Assembly (NCBI GenBank): GCA_029553225.1 | Contig: JAKPCP010000007.1 | Span: 1-29,415 of the forward strand | DNA length: 29,415 nucleotides | Direction: 5' to 3' | Origin: a bacterium | GTDB taxonomy: Bacteria; Patescibacteriota; Minisyncoccia; Minisyncoccales; GWA2-38-27 | Shown: positions 7,539 to 14,845 of the stretch, one piece after another | Layout of the letters: each line of letters opens with the position of its first letter | How positions within the stretch are numbered: position 1 is the first letter of the stretch | Notes under the pieces: generated by a model | Told to the model about the DNA's origin: nothing | Databases searched by the model: none | What the model saw: the letters and a program-made list of their open reading frames with translations, nothing else | Translations under genes and position numbers: made by a program

Positions 7539-8510
7539 TTATTCTTTAAAATTTGGTTCTTTGTCTAAATCAACTTCATTATCACCGGCTTTTAATTTTT
7601 TCTTATTTATCCAAACAAAACCCTTATCAGGAGTAATTACTGCAACATCAACTGCGCCGCCAACTCCAGGCATATCTCCAGGATCAGCAGCAATTCCATC
7701 AGAAAATCGCTGAATAGCAGAAGTAGTTTGAATCATTAAAACGCAAAAATCAATTGCATCCTGCAAGCTCATTGTTCCCCACTGAATTACATACTCTAAA
7801 TTTCTAAGTTGATTATTTATTTCTTCCTGTCCATATTTTTGAATTGCCTCATTAACAAATTTTATATTTCCAATACGCCCATCCCAACCTAAAACAATTC
7901 TTGAAACAACATCAGCCTGTCCAACCCAAGACGCCCCATATTCTTTATTTTTTTCTTTACTATCTCTTTTCTTATCAATTTCTCCAGGAATACAACCAAC
8001 ATAAACCTCATAAGAACTGTCTTTATTATAACCGGCAACTAAAAAATTTATCGAATCAATACTGCCAAAACCATCATTTATAATACCCTGCACGTTTTTA
8101 AAACGAAACTTTACTACGTATTGTTCTTTTTTAATTTCTATAATTTCACAACCTTGTTGTTGAAGATCATTTTTAATCTTTTTTTGCAAAACATCTAATT
8201 GTTCTTGCCAATTATATTTTTTATTAAAAAGATAATGTAATTTTTCTGCAATCTCTTTCACGTCTAATTTATCTAAATCTGTTTCTCGTTTAAATTGTTC
8301 AATAAACTTATTAATACTCTTTAATTCTCCATTTTCAGATAAAAAAGCTAAACCTGTTATTGCCACGCCAATTCTTTTATTTAACTGAAAAAGTTTAGAA
8401 GCATTATCGCTTCCTATTCTCGCCATCCCTTTACGATTACGAAAAGACTGACGACTATCTGCTGCTAAAACAATGCCTTCTGGAGTTGTAGTATTAATTA
8501 CTAAAGACAT
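7539..8510 (-). CDS. Proteasome-like Ntn-hydrolase with predicted Ser nucleophile
   Basis: A 323-residue member of the proteasome beta/HslV/Anbu-like Ntn hydrolase superfamily. The N-terminus reads MSLVINTTTPEGIVLAADSR. Aligning EGIVLAADSR with the canonical DGVVLAADSR (Asp17) puts Ser2 at the place of catalytic Thr1, so removal of the initiator Met would expose Ser as nucleophile. Lys39 in NASKLFQL corresponds to Lys33, followed by the usual IGVAITGLA strand. The C-terminal GGAVDVAVITPDKGFVWI matches the end of proteasome subunits. An insert (about 95-140, KKIKNDLQQQ...) makes it longer than the usual 200-240 residues. It stands alone, with no second subunit or ATPase beside it. Self-compartmentalised protease or peptidase activity is expected from the fold. 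Substrate and assembly are unknown. Confidence 0.8.
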   Translation of the reverse strand: MSLVINTTTPEGIVLAADSRQSFRNRKGMARIGSDNASKLFQLNKRIGVAITGLAFLSENGELKSINKFIEQFKRETDLDKLDVKEIAEKLHYLFNKKYNWQEQLDVLQKKIKNDLQQQGCEIIEIKKEQYVVKFRFKNVQGIINDGFGSIDSINFLVAGYNKDSSYEVYVGCIPGEIDKKRDSKEKNKEYGASWVGQADVVSRIVLGWDGRIGNIKFVNEAIQKYGQEEINNQLRNLEYVIQWGTMSLQDAIDFCVLMIQTTSAIQRFSDGIAADPGDMPGVGGAVDVAVITPDKGFVWINKKKLKAGDNEVDLDKEPNFKE

Positions 8511-8651
8511 ATTAAATTAAAATTATTTTTTAAGCGCTAATAAAAAAATAAATCAGTAAATATTTTAATATTTTCTTTTTATTTTTTAAGTATAAATCTA
8601 TTTAAGATTTATTGCAAAGACAAAAATTTACAGAAAAATTTAAGCCTTCTT

Positions 8652-10550
8652 TTAAATAAATTGACTATTATATAAAGAGGCGTAAAAACCATTTTGAGAA
8701 AGTAATTGTTTGTGAGTTCCTTGTTCAACAACACTGCCATCACGCATAACTAAAATTAAATCAGCATTTTTAATTGTTGAAAGCCTGTGAGCAATTATAA
8801 AACTTGTTCTTCCTTCCATCATTTTATCCATTGCTGTTTGAATAAGAATCTCTGTACGAGTATCAACAGAACTTGTTGCTTCATCTAAAATTAGAATAGA
8901 AGGATTAGCTAATATTACCCGAGCTATAGTTAAAAGCTGTTTCTCGCCCTGAGAAATATTATCAGCATCTTCGTCAATTTCCATATTATAGCCTTTAGGT
9001 AAAGTACGAATAAAATGATCAGCATAAGCTAATTGCGCTGCCTTAACTACTTCTTCATGAGAAGCGTTCGTTTTACTATAAGCAATATTTTCTTCAATAG
9101 TTCCGCTAAAAAGCCAAGTATCTTGTAAAACCATACCAAAAAGTTTTCTTAAATCAGACCGTCTCATTTTTTTTATATCTACTCCATCAATTTTAATAAC
9201 CCCACTATTAACATCATAGAAACGCATTAAAAGATTTACTATAGTTGTTTTACCCGCGCCAGTAGGACCCACAATAGCAACTTTTTGCCCTGGCTTGATG
9301 CTTGCATTAAAATCTTTAATAATTAACCTCTCAGGTGTATAGCCAAAAAAAACATGGACAAAATCTACTGCGCCTTTTACTTTTTTTAAAATTACTGGAT
9401 GAGAAGGGTTTGGTGTCTCTTCCTTTTCTTCAAGAAACTCAAATACCCTTTCGGCAGCAGCAGCTGTAGATTGAAAAACATTGGCAATATTAGCAGTTTG
9501 AGTAATAGGCCGATTAAATTGATTCATATACTGAATAAATGCCTGAATGCTTCCAATACTTAATTTCCCCTGAAAAGCTAACCACCCTCCTAATACAGAA
9601 ACAAGAATAAAACCAAAATTTTCAATAAAATTCATTATCGGATGCAAAAGTCCAGAAAAAAACTGCGATTTCCAAGCATTTTCATAAAGTTTATTATTAA
9701 TTTTACGAAAAGTAGATATTGATTTTTGTTCTCCGTTAAAAGCTTTTACTATTATATGTCCAGAAAACATTTCCTCAACATGGCTATCAATTTTTCCTAA
9801 AAAAACTTGCTGATTTAAAAAATATTTCTGCGATTTTTTAATAATAAAACTCACTAATAAAAAACTAACAGGCAAAATAATAATTGCCACTAATGTTAAC
9901 TGCCAACTAATTAAAATCATCATAACGAGAATACCAATAATAGCAGTTATTGCTGTAACAATTTGAGATAATCCTTGGTTAAAGTTTTGACTTACTGTAT
10001 CTACGTCGTTTGTTACTCGACTTAAAATGTCTCCATAATTCCGTTCATCAAAATATTGCAATGGTAACCGATTTATCTTTGAAGAAATATTTTTTCTTAA
10101 ATTAAATGCGACTTTTTGAGTAACGCCCGACATTATCCATCCCTGAAGATAACTAAACAAAGCATTAATTAAATAAATTCCTATAAGTATTTCTATTAAA
10201 TAAAGAATTGCTTTAAAATCAATACCGCCTCCCTGAGAAAGACCAGTATTTTTTAATAATTCCATGCCAGAAACAATTTTGTTAGTAATATCTCCTAATA
10301 TTTTTGGGATAATAACGCTTAAAATTGTGCTGACTATAGCAAAAATTAAAACCAAAATAATTAAAAATCGGTAAGGTTTTAAATATCTTACCAATTTAAT
10401 CATTGTCCCTTTAAAATCTTTTGGCTTTTCTATTACCCCTCGCATTCTTCTCCCATGACCACGCCCCATTCCAAAATCTCCTTTTGGTTTTTTAGAAGAC
10501 AAAACATTAGAAGAAGAATTTAGTTTTGCATTAGAATTATTTTCAACCAT
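8652..10550 (-). CDS. Heterodimeric ABC exporter subunit with canonical Walker B
   Basis: A 632-residue fused permease-ATPase of the MsbA/LmrD/YfiC class of lipid or multidrug exporters. A cytoplasmic N-tail carries a Gly/Arg-rich FGMGRGHGRRMRG motif common in this subunit class. The six-helix type IV exporter domain runs to about 350, followed by the NBD with Walker A VGPTGAGKTT, Q-loop VLQDTWLFSGTI, signature ISQGE, Walker B ILILDE with the catalytic Glu and H-loop AHRLST. The signature deviates from LSGGQ, while the Walker B Glu is intact. This is the consensus-Walker half of an asymmetric heterodimer whose partner is encoded five bases upstream at 10556-12301. Likely substrates are lipids, drugs or peptides, but the sequence does not decide. 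There is no Shine-Dalgarno, so coupling to the upstream gene is likely. Confidence 0.93.
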   Translation of the reverse strand: MVENNSNAKLNSSSNVLSSKKPKGDFGMGRGHGRRMRGVIEKPKDFKGTMIKLVRYLKPYRFLIILVLIFAIVSTILSVIIPKILGDITNKIVSGMELLKNTGLSQGGGIDFKAILYLIEILIGIYLINALFSYLQGWIMSGVTQKVAFNLRKNISSKINRLPLQYFDERNYGDILSRVTNDVDTVSQNFNQGLSQIVTAITAIIGILVMMILISWQLTLVAIIILPVSFLLVSFIIKKSQKYFLNQQVFLGKIDSHVEEMFSGHIIVKAFNGEQKSISTFRKINNKLYENAWKSQFFSGLLHPIMNFIENFGFILVSVLGGWLAFQGKLSIGSIQAFIQYMNQFNRPITQTANIANVFQSTAAAAERVFEFLEEKEETPNPSHPVILKKVKGAVDFVHVFFGYTPERLIIKDFNASIKPGQKVAIVGPTGAGKTTIVNLLMRFYDVNSGVIKIDGVDIKKMRRSDLRKLFGMVLQDTWLFSGTIEENIAYSKTNASHEEVVKAAQLAYADHFIRTLPKGYNMEIDEDADNISQGEKQLLTIARVILANPSILILDEATSSVDTRTEILIQTAMDKMMEGRTSFIIAHRLSTIKNADLILVMRDGSVVEQGTHKQLLSQNGFYASLYNSQFI

Positions 10551-10555
10551 AATTT

Positions 10556-12301
10556 TTATTTTAAATCTCTTGCTAATTCTTCTGGCGAAAGTTGGGAAGC
10601 AGCAATTTCTTTGTAAATACTACACGTACGAAGAAGTTCTTTATGAGTTCCTTCTCCAACTATTCTCCCTGCATCTATAACAATTATTTTATCGGCATCA
10701 ATTACAGTGCTAATTCTTTGAGTTACAATAATAACAGTTTTTCCTTGTGTTTCTTTTTTTAAAGCGTTTCTTAAAGCAGCATCGGTTTTAAAATCCAAAG
10801 CAGAAAAACTATCATCGAATAAATAAAGCTCTGGATTCTTAGCTAATGCCCGAGCAATTGCTAAACGCTGTTTTTGACCTCCCGAAAAATTGCTACCTGC
10901 CTGAGAAACAGAACTATCAAATTTTTGTTCTAATTCTTTGATAAATTCAAGGGCTTGGGCAGTGGCTGCAGCGCGAAAAATTTCTTCTTGCGTTGCGTTA
11001 GGATTACCATAAGCAATATTCTCTTTAATCGTTCCAGAAAAAAGCATTGCTTTTTGAGAAACATAACCAATACGAGACCTTAAATCACTTTGCTTCATAT
11101 CACGCACATCTACTTCATCAACTAAAACTTGTCCTTCAGTCGCATCATAAAAACGAGGAATTAAATTAATAATAGTAGATTTACCGCTTCCAGTACTGCC
11201 AACAAAAGCAGTGGTTTGTCCTGGAAAAGCCACAAAAGAAATATTATATAAAACTGGTTCAGCAGCGCCAGGATAAGTAAATGTAACGTTTTTAAATTCA
11301 ACTTTACCCCCCCGCCTTGGAACTCTTACTGGGTTTATTGGGTCTTTAATCTGTACATCAGTTTCTAGTATTTCAACAATTCTACCAATCGAAACAGAAG
11401 CTCTCGGAATAGCAATAAAAATTATAGAAATCATTAAGAAAGCGGAAACTGCTTGGATTGAATATTGTAAAAACGCCAGCATATTTCCAACCTGAAGATT
11501 ACCTAATTCAATTTGGTGAGCGCCAAACCAAACAATAGTAATCATCATAAAATTCATAATAAGCATCATTGCCGGCTGAAGCAACATCATTAAACGATTA
11601 ATAAAAAGATTAAGACGGGTAAGATCTTCGTTTACTTCATTAAATTTTTTTTCTTCATATTCTTCTTTATTAAAAGCTCTTATTACTCTTAAACCAGTAA
11701 GGATTTCTCTTGTTACTAAATTTAATTTATCTATTAGTTTTTGAAGTCGATCAAATTTTGGGGTAACTATTTTAAAAAGTACAATAATAATAGAAATTAA
11801 AACTATTACAGCAACTGCCATAATCCACGTCATTGATGAAACTAATTGATAAGCTTTAAAAGTAGCAAGCACTCCCATTAGTGGAGCCATAAGAGCAATT
11901 CGAAAAAGCATTATAAGCACCATCTGAATTTGCTGTATATCATTAGTAATACGAGTAATAAGAGAAGATGTTAAAAATTTATCAAACTCAACAAGAGAAA
12001 AATTTTCCACTTTAGTAAATACTGCTTCTCGCAAATTTCTAGCAAATCCTGTACCAATTCTAGAAGACAAATAACCAACAAATACAGCAGCCAAACTGCC
12101 CACAATAGCAACAAATATCATAATTAAACCGCTACGAAAAATTACTTCTGTATTTTTAGATATTATTCCTTCATTGATAATTTTTGCCATATAATTAGGC
12201 AAAGTAAGAGTAGCTGAAGATTGAAAAAATATAAAAATGACCATTAAAATAAATGGCCAAATATAGGGAGTAAAATATTTTAAAATCTTTGTTCCCGACA
12301 T
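10556..12301 (-). CDS. Heterodimeric ABC exporter subunit with degenerate Walker B
   Basis: A 581-residue fused permease-ATPase partner of the 8652-10550 product (YheI/LmrC/TM287 class). Six TM helices fill the first 310 residues. The NBD has Walker A VGSTGSGKST, Q-loop VSQKAMLFSGTI, perfect signature FSGGQKQRLAIARA and Walker B LYLFDD, with Asp where the catalytic Glu should be, then SFSALD and a Gln (TQRIS) instead of the H-loop His. The site formed by this Walker B and the partner's deviant ISQGE signature would be catalytically weak, as in TM287/288-type exporters. The other site is competent. The promoter at 12313-12341 predicts an mRNA starting about five bases before this ATG, that is, nearly leaderless. 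Confidence 0.93.
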   Translation of the reverse strand: MSGTKILKYFTPYIWPFILMVIFIFFQSSATLTLPNYMAKIINEGIISKNTEVIFRSGLIMIFVAIVGSLAAVFVGYLSSRIGTGFARNLREAVFTKVENFSLVEFDKFLTSSLITRITNDIQQIQMVLIMLFRIALMAPLMGVLATFKAYQLVSSMTWIMAVAVIVLISIIIVLFKIVTPKFDRLQKLIDKLNLVTREILTGLRVIRAFNKEEYEEKKFNEVNEDLTRLNLFINRLMMLLQPAMMLIMNFMMITIVWFGAHQIELGNLQVGNMLAFLQYSIQAVSAFLMISIIFIAIPRASVSIGRIVEILETDVQIKDPINPVRVPRRGGKVEFKNVTFTYPGAAEPVLYNISFVAFPGQTTAFVGSTGSGKSTIINLIPRFYDATEGQVLVDEVDVRDMKQSDLRSRIGYVSQKAMLFSGTIKENIAYGNPNATQEEIFRAAATAQALEFIKELEQKFDSSVSQAGSNFSGGQKQRLAIARALAKNPELYLFDDSFSALDFKTDAALRNALKKETQGKTVIIVTQRISTVIDADKIIVIDAGRIVGEGTHKELLRTCSIYKEIAASQLSPEELARDLK

Positions 12302-12312
12302 AATAATTGATC

Positions 12313-12341
12313 ATTTTACTAAAAATTTCTCTTTCCGTCAA
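12313..12341 (-). promoter_or_regulatory. Promoter of the heterodimeric ABC exporter operon
   Basis: On the minus strand TTGACG (12341-12336), a 17-base spacer and TAAAAT (12318-12313). The predicted start point is about 12306, only some five bases before the ATG at 12301, implying a nearly leaderless mRNA. Confidence 0.7.
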
Positions 12342-12637
12342 TGCGATAAATATACCAAATTGCTTTTAATTAAAATTATGAAAAATATTTTTTATTAACA
12401 CTTTAATCTTTAATTAAAAATCGTTTAAATTAAATAAAAAAATTCCAAAGGCATTTATTACTTTAGATAAAATTCAAAAAGTTTTAAGATTTTTATTCCA
12501 AGCAAAGCAAAATTTATATACGAAATCAAAATTTTCAAACGAACTTAGCTTCTAAATCAGAATTTTACGAACTTTTGAAATTGTTTTGCCAAATCTGATA
12601 CACAAATCTAAAAAGCGAAACCTGACCTGACGAGTTG

Positions 12638-12667
12638 TCCGCCCGCCACCGCAGGCGGCGGGCAGGA
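12638..12667. repeat. GC-rich palindromic element
   Basis: TCC-GCCCGCC (12638-12647) pairs with GGCGGGC-A-GGA (12657-12667), giving a stem of about ten GC pairs with one bulged A. It is embedded in DNA that is otherwise far more AT-rich. Similar stand-alone GC-rich palindromes are common between genes in Parcubacteria (recollection). It could be a REP-like repeat or a processing or termination structure. Confidence 0.7.
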
Positions 12668-12683
12668 AAACCCGACGGCTCGC

Positions 12684-12717
12684 GGGCAAAAATTATCCCC
12701 CTTTTTAATTTTTGCCC
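12684..12717. repeat. 12-bp inverted repeat
   Basis: GGGCAAAAATTA (12684-12695) and its perfect reverse complement TAATTTTTGCCC (12706-12717) with a ten-base loop TCCCCCTTTT. It sits 20 bases after the GC-rich palindrome and may form one composite element with it. Confidence 0.7.
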
Positions 12718-12977
12718 ACTCGTTTGACTATCTTTTTAAATTTTTACCTGCGGGTATGTTAATCACGAAGTAAACTTTTAGATAATTATTATACCTTCCT
12801 TTCATAGATTCCTTAAGTAAAACTATCGTATGAACAAGTATAAAACTTGATAAATCTAAGATCATGATACATTAAAAGGAAAAAATTCCCTAGATAAAAA
12901 TAGAATATTAAAAATTCAAAAAGAGAAAACATAAAACATAACATTTATATTTCCAAAATGCAGAAGGGAATTAATTT

Positions 12978-13043
12978 ATGAGTCCATGTAAAGCTAGTCC
13001 CTATAAAGATCAAACGAAATATATGAATTATTTCAGAGAATAG
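12978..13043 (+). CDS. Tiny ORF, possible N-terminal scrap of a larger gene
   Basis: A 21-codon ORF starting MSPCKASPYKDQTKYMNYFR, preceded by a purine-rich GAAGGGA at a plausible Shine-Dalgarno distance. The CK-x4-YKD-x2-K pattern resembles the start of some HNH-type or small zinc-binding proteins, but it stops at once with TAG followed by a second stop. It is either a short peptide or, more likely, a degraded gene start in this decay zone. Confidence 0.25.
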   Translation: MSPCKASPYKDQTKYMNYFRE

Positions 13044-13115
13044 TAAAACGGAATGGGGTCTAATTCTTTACAATTTTGTTTTGAACAGTAAAATAAAAAA
13101 GGAGGTAAGAAGTAT

Positions 13116-13427
13116 ATGAAACTACAAGAGAAAAAATTTCAAAAAAGACTTGAAGACTTTATTTGTAAGAGATGCAAAACGCACATTAGCGGAACAGGTT
13201 ACACCGATCATTGTCCCAATTGTCTTTGGTCAAAGCACGTAGATATAAATCCTGGTGACAGAAAAGCGAAGTGTGGTGGTTTAATGGAGCCTGTTGGAGT
13301 AGAGATAAAAGGAGGGAAAAGTGTTATTTACTATCGATGCCAGAAATGTGGATTTAAATCCCGAGTAAAAGCCGCGCCTAATGACAACTTTGAGGAAATT
13401 TTGAGGCTAGTCTCTCGACCTCTTTAA
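13116..13427 (+). CDS. RNHCP-domain zinc-binding protein
   Basis: A 103-residue protein of the RNHCP family (named after its R-N-H-C-P motif). Cys17-x2-Cys20 and Cys33-x2-Cys36 lie within TDHCPNCLWSKHVD, the family hallmark. Further pairs follow at Cys53 and Cys75-x2-Cys78 (YYRCQKCGF). The cysteines suggest one or two structural zinc sites. The length is normal for the family and the reading frame is intact, unlike its neighbours to the right. The start is certain because it follows a perfect AAGGAGGT. Family members are small, of unknown function, and are often annotated as RNA- or nucleic-acid-associated by fold resemblance only. It stands alone on the plus strand at the edge of a region of gene decay. 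Confidence 0.9.
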   Translation: MKLQEKKFQKRLEDFICKRCKTHISGTGYTDHCPNCLWSKHVDINPGDRKAKCGGLMEPVGVEIKGGKSVIYYRCQKCGFKSRVKAAPNDNFEEILRLVSRPL

Positions 13428-13442
13428 GAAAAGAAACCTATT

Positions 13443-13470
13443 TTGGCATGCCCTTTCTTTATGATATTTT
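13443..13470 (+). promoter_or_regulatory. Promoter of the truncated radical SAM gene
   Basis: TTGGCA (13443-13448), a 16-base spacer and TATTTT (13465-13470) preceded by TGA, an extended -10. The predicted start is about eight bases before the ATG at 13485. Confidence 0.5.
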
Positions 13471-13484
13471 AATGATAAAATATT

Positions 13485-13817
13485 ATGAAGAAATTATTTC
13501 ATTATAGTATTCCTCATCTGGTGTATATAGAGATGACCTATGTATGTAATTCTTCGTGTGTTTTTTGCTATAACCCTTCTCGAGAAAACAAAATAAATTA
13601 TAAAAAAATTGATAAAATAGTAAAAGCAGTAGCATGCTCTCATATTCCTCATGTTTATCTTATAGGGGGCGAACCATCTCTTTTAAAAACAGAAAAATTA
13701 AAAGAGTATAAAGAAAAACAAGCAGAATTGAATAAAGAAACTGCAGTTAAAGGGCGAAAAGCTAATGTGTTTAAAAAAACACCGTTTAATACGGTGCTTC
13801 AAGCATCAATACTCTAA
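13485..13817 (+). pseudogene. Truncated radical SAM protein, N-terminal part
   Basis: A 110-codon frame. Residues 1-68 are the start of a radical SAM enzyme: a beta strand (LVYIEMTYVCNSSCVFCYNP) holds the CxxxCxxC iron-sulfur motif (CNSSCVFC), and HVYLIGGEPSLL is the SAM-binding GGEP strand. From about residue 69 the sequence (KTEKLKEYKEKQ..., Lys-rich) no longer resembles the fold, and the frame stops at TAA, where a radical SAM barrel would need more than 100 further residues. The loss probably arose from a deletion that joined this 5' part to foreign sequence including the hairpin at 13780-13796 and a queC remnant. The product cannot be a functional radical SAM enzyme on its own. Confidence 0.8.
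13773..13796 (-). terminator. Minus-strand terminator-like hairpin inside the chimeric frame
   Basis: CACCGT (13780-13785) / ACGGTG (13791-13796) with a five-base loop. On the minus strand it is followed by TTTTTTT. No minus-strand gene is visible upstream of it, so it may be a relic of the inserted sequence. Confidence 0.45.
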
Positions 13818-14097
13818 AGATCTCCCGCAATGAAACAATTTCAAGTTACTTCAATTCCCATAAAAAAAGAATTAGAAAATTGCTATGATAAAGATGTTTA
13901 TATAAAATATTGTGTAGAAAGAGACGTCCCTCTTGAATATACGAGAAGCTGTGTTTCTGTGAATGAAATACAGTGTGGTATTTTTCCTGCTTTGTTGGGA
14001 TAGAAGAAATGGGTTCAGAAAAAATAATCTACTAGAAGATAAAACAGTTTATCAACATCCATTTTCTAAAATACCAACGTTTCCAGTTGTTGATTAA
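13818..14097 (+). pseudogene. queC: queC (7-cyano-7-deazaguanine synthase) C-terminal remnant
   Basis: The frame continues after the TAA of the radical SAM fragment and reads VERDVPLEYTRSC..., then a broken zinc site. It is interrupted by TAG at 14001-14003. Ignoring one extra T at 14001 restores GRRNGFRKNN and a frame to TAA at 14095-14097. The series VPLEYTRSC, QCG-x2-P-A, R-x2-GF matches the QueC end (VPxELTxSC, CGxCxxC, RxxGF). Two of the zinc cysteines are lost: codons expected as TGT now read TTT (Phe) and TTG (Leu). The catalytic N-terminal PP-loop part is missing entirely. QueC makes the preQ0 precursor of queuosine, so this host may lack or have lost that pathway, or carry another copy elsewhere. 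The assignment rests on motif order over about 90 codons. Confidence 0.65.
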
Positions 14098-14111
14098 CTT
14101 TTTATTTATAT

Positions 14112-14654
14112 ATACAAAAAGAAACAGAAATTAAAATTCAATTAAAAGATAAAGAAAATATTGCTAAAAAGTTAAAAGAATTAGGAGGCAAAAAAGAAAA
14201 ATCATATACCCAAACTACTTATGGTTTCTTTTCCAATAATTTAATAGAAAAAGGAATCTTTCCAAGAATAAGGCAGGAAGATAATTCATTAGTTCTTACA
14301 GTAAAATTAAGAAAAGATAAAAAGACTAAATATTTTGAAAGGGAAGAGTATTCAATAAAGATTGATAATCTTAAAGATGCTATAAAAATTCTTCAGCTTT
14401 TGGGATATGATAGAATAAGAGAATTCACAAAATTCAGAGAAGAGTGAATCTTTAAAAGACCAGTTAAGGTCAATGTTGATAAATTAAATTTCGGTAGGTT
14501 TATAGAGATAGAAGGGCCAAAAAAAGAAATAGAAAGAATGGTAGATGATTTAGGTTTTCAAGACAGGGAAAGATTTGCTAAAGCTTATTTATCATTAGAA
14601 GATGATTTTAAGTCAAGAAATAAAAATAAAAAAATAAAAAAATCTTTGTGGTGA
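14112..14654 (+). pseudogene. CYTH-domain (class IV adenylate cyclase-like) pseudogene
   Basis: A continuous coding frame of about 180 codons with all CYTH landmarks: ETEIKIQL at the start (the ExExK signature), FPRIRQED and VLTVKLRKDK strands, YFEREEYSI, the RxREFTKFR segment, VNVDKLNFGRFIEIEG near the C-terminal third, and FAKAYLSL. CYTH proteins bind triphosphates and divalent metal (class IV cyclases, thiamine triphosphatases). Two lesions are seen: no ATG opens the frame (ATA at 14112 stands where Met is expected), and TGA at 14445-14447 interrupts it after FREE, at a place where Trp or a similar residue would fit. Both are single-base changes, so inactivation looks recent. It lies next to the queC and radical SAM remnants. 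Confidence 0.85.
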
Positions 14655-14804
14655 AGGTTTTTATTTTTTTGTTTATTTATATATATTCTCTTGTTTGTTT
14701 ACTTTGACCCTACATTAAAACAATAAACGAAAATTGTTTTTTTATCTTAGGTTTACCCTTATTGTTTAATTTATACTTTTAAGTAAAGATTGTAAAAAAG
14801 TTAA

Positions 14805-14841
14805 TAAAAAAATGCGGCAAATAAGTTCATATTTGCCGCAT
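14805..14841 (-). terminator. Intrinsic terminator of the ABC-F gene
   Basis: Perfect 12-bp repeat ATGCGGCAAATA (14812-14823) / TATTTGCCGCAT (14830-14841) with a six-base loop. On the minus strand it is followed by TTTTTTATT. It begins four bases after the stop codon. Confidence 0.93.
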
Positions 14842-14845
14842 GGTT

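Larger units (their letters stand above)
12302..13115. other. Long intergenic region, probable remnants
   Basis: About 800 bases with no supported full gene. It contains the ABC-exporter promoter (12313-12341), a 40-codon startless open stretch on the plus strand (12434-12553, reading IKKIPKAFITLDKIQKVLRF then LFQAKQ) that may be a gene scrap, the GC-rich palindrome (12638-12667), a second long inverted repeat (12684-12717) and a 21-codon ORF (12978-13043). The rest is AT-rich with no signal I can name. Confidence 0.6.

Noticed and set aside
12434..12553. Startless 40-codon plus-strand stretch IKKIPKAFITLDKIQKVLRF as a gene
   Set aside because: No start codon or ribosome site and no recognisable motif. 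Kept only as a note in the intergenic entry.
12638..12717. CRISPR repeat or array
   Set aside because: Single palindromes without regularly spaced copies, and no cas genes in the window.
13030..13075. GGAATGGGGTCTAA as half of a transposon-end repeat
   Set aside because: Only a half-site is seen, with no matching second half and no transposase nearby.
13780..14003. Hidden minus-strand gene ending before the hairpin at 13780-13796
   Set aside because: The minus-strand frame before the hairpin is only about 20 codons long between stops, whereas the plus strand reads as QueC.
14445..14447. UGA recoding (Trp or Gly) to rescue the CYTH frame
   Set aside because: TGA ends intact genes in this window (for example at 28605-28607 and 19000-19002), and the frame also lacks an ATG, so decay explains it better.
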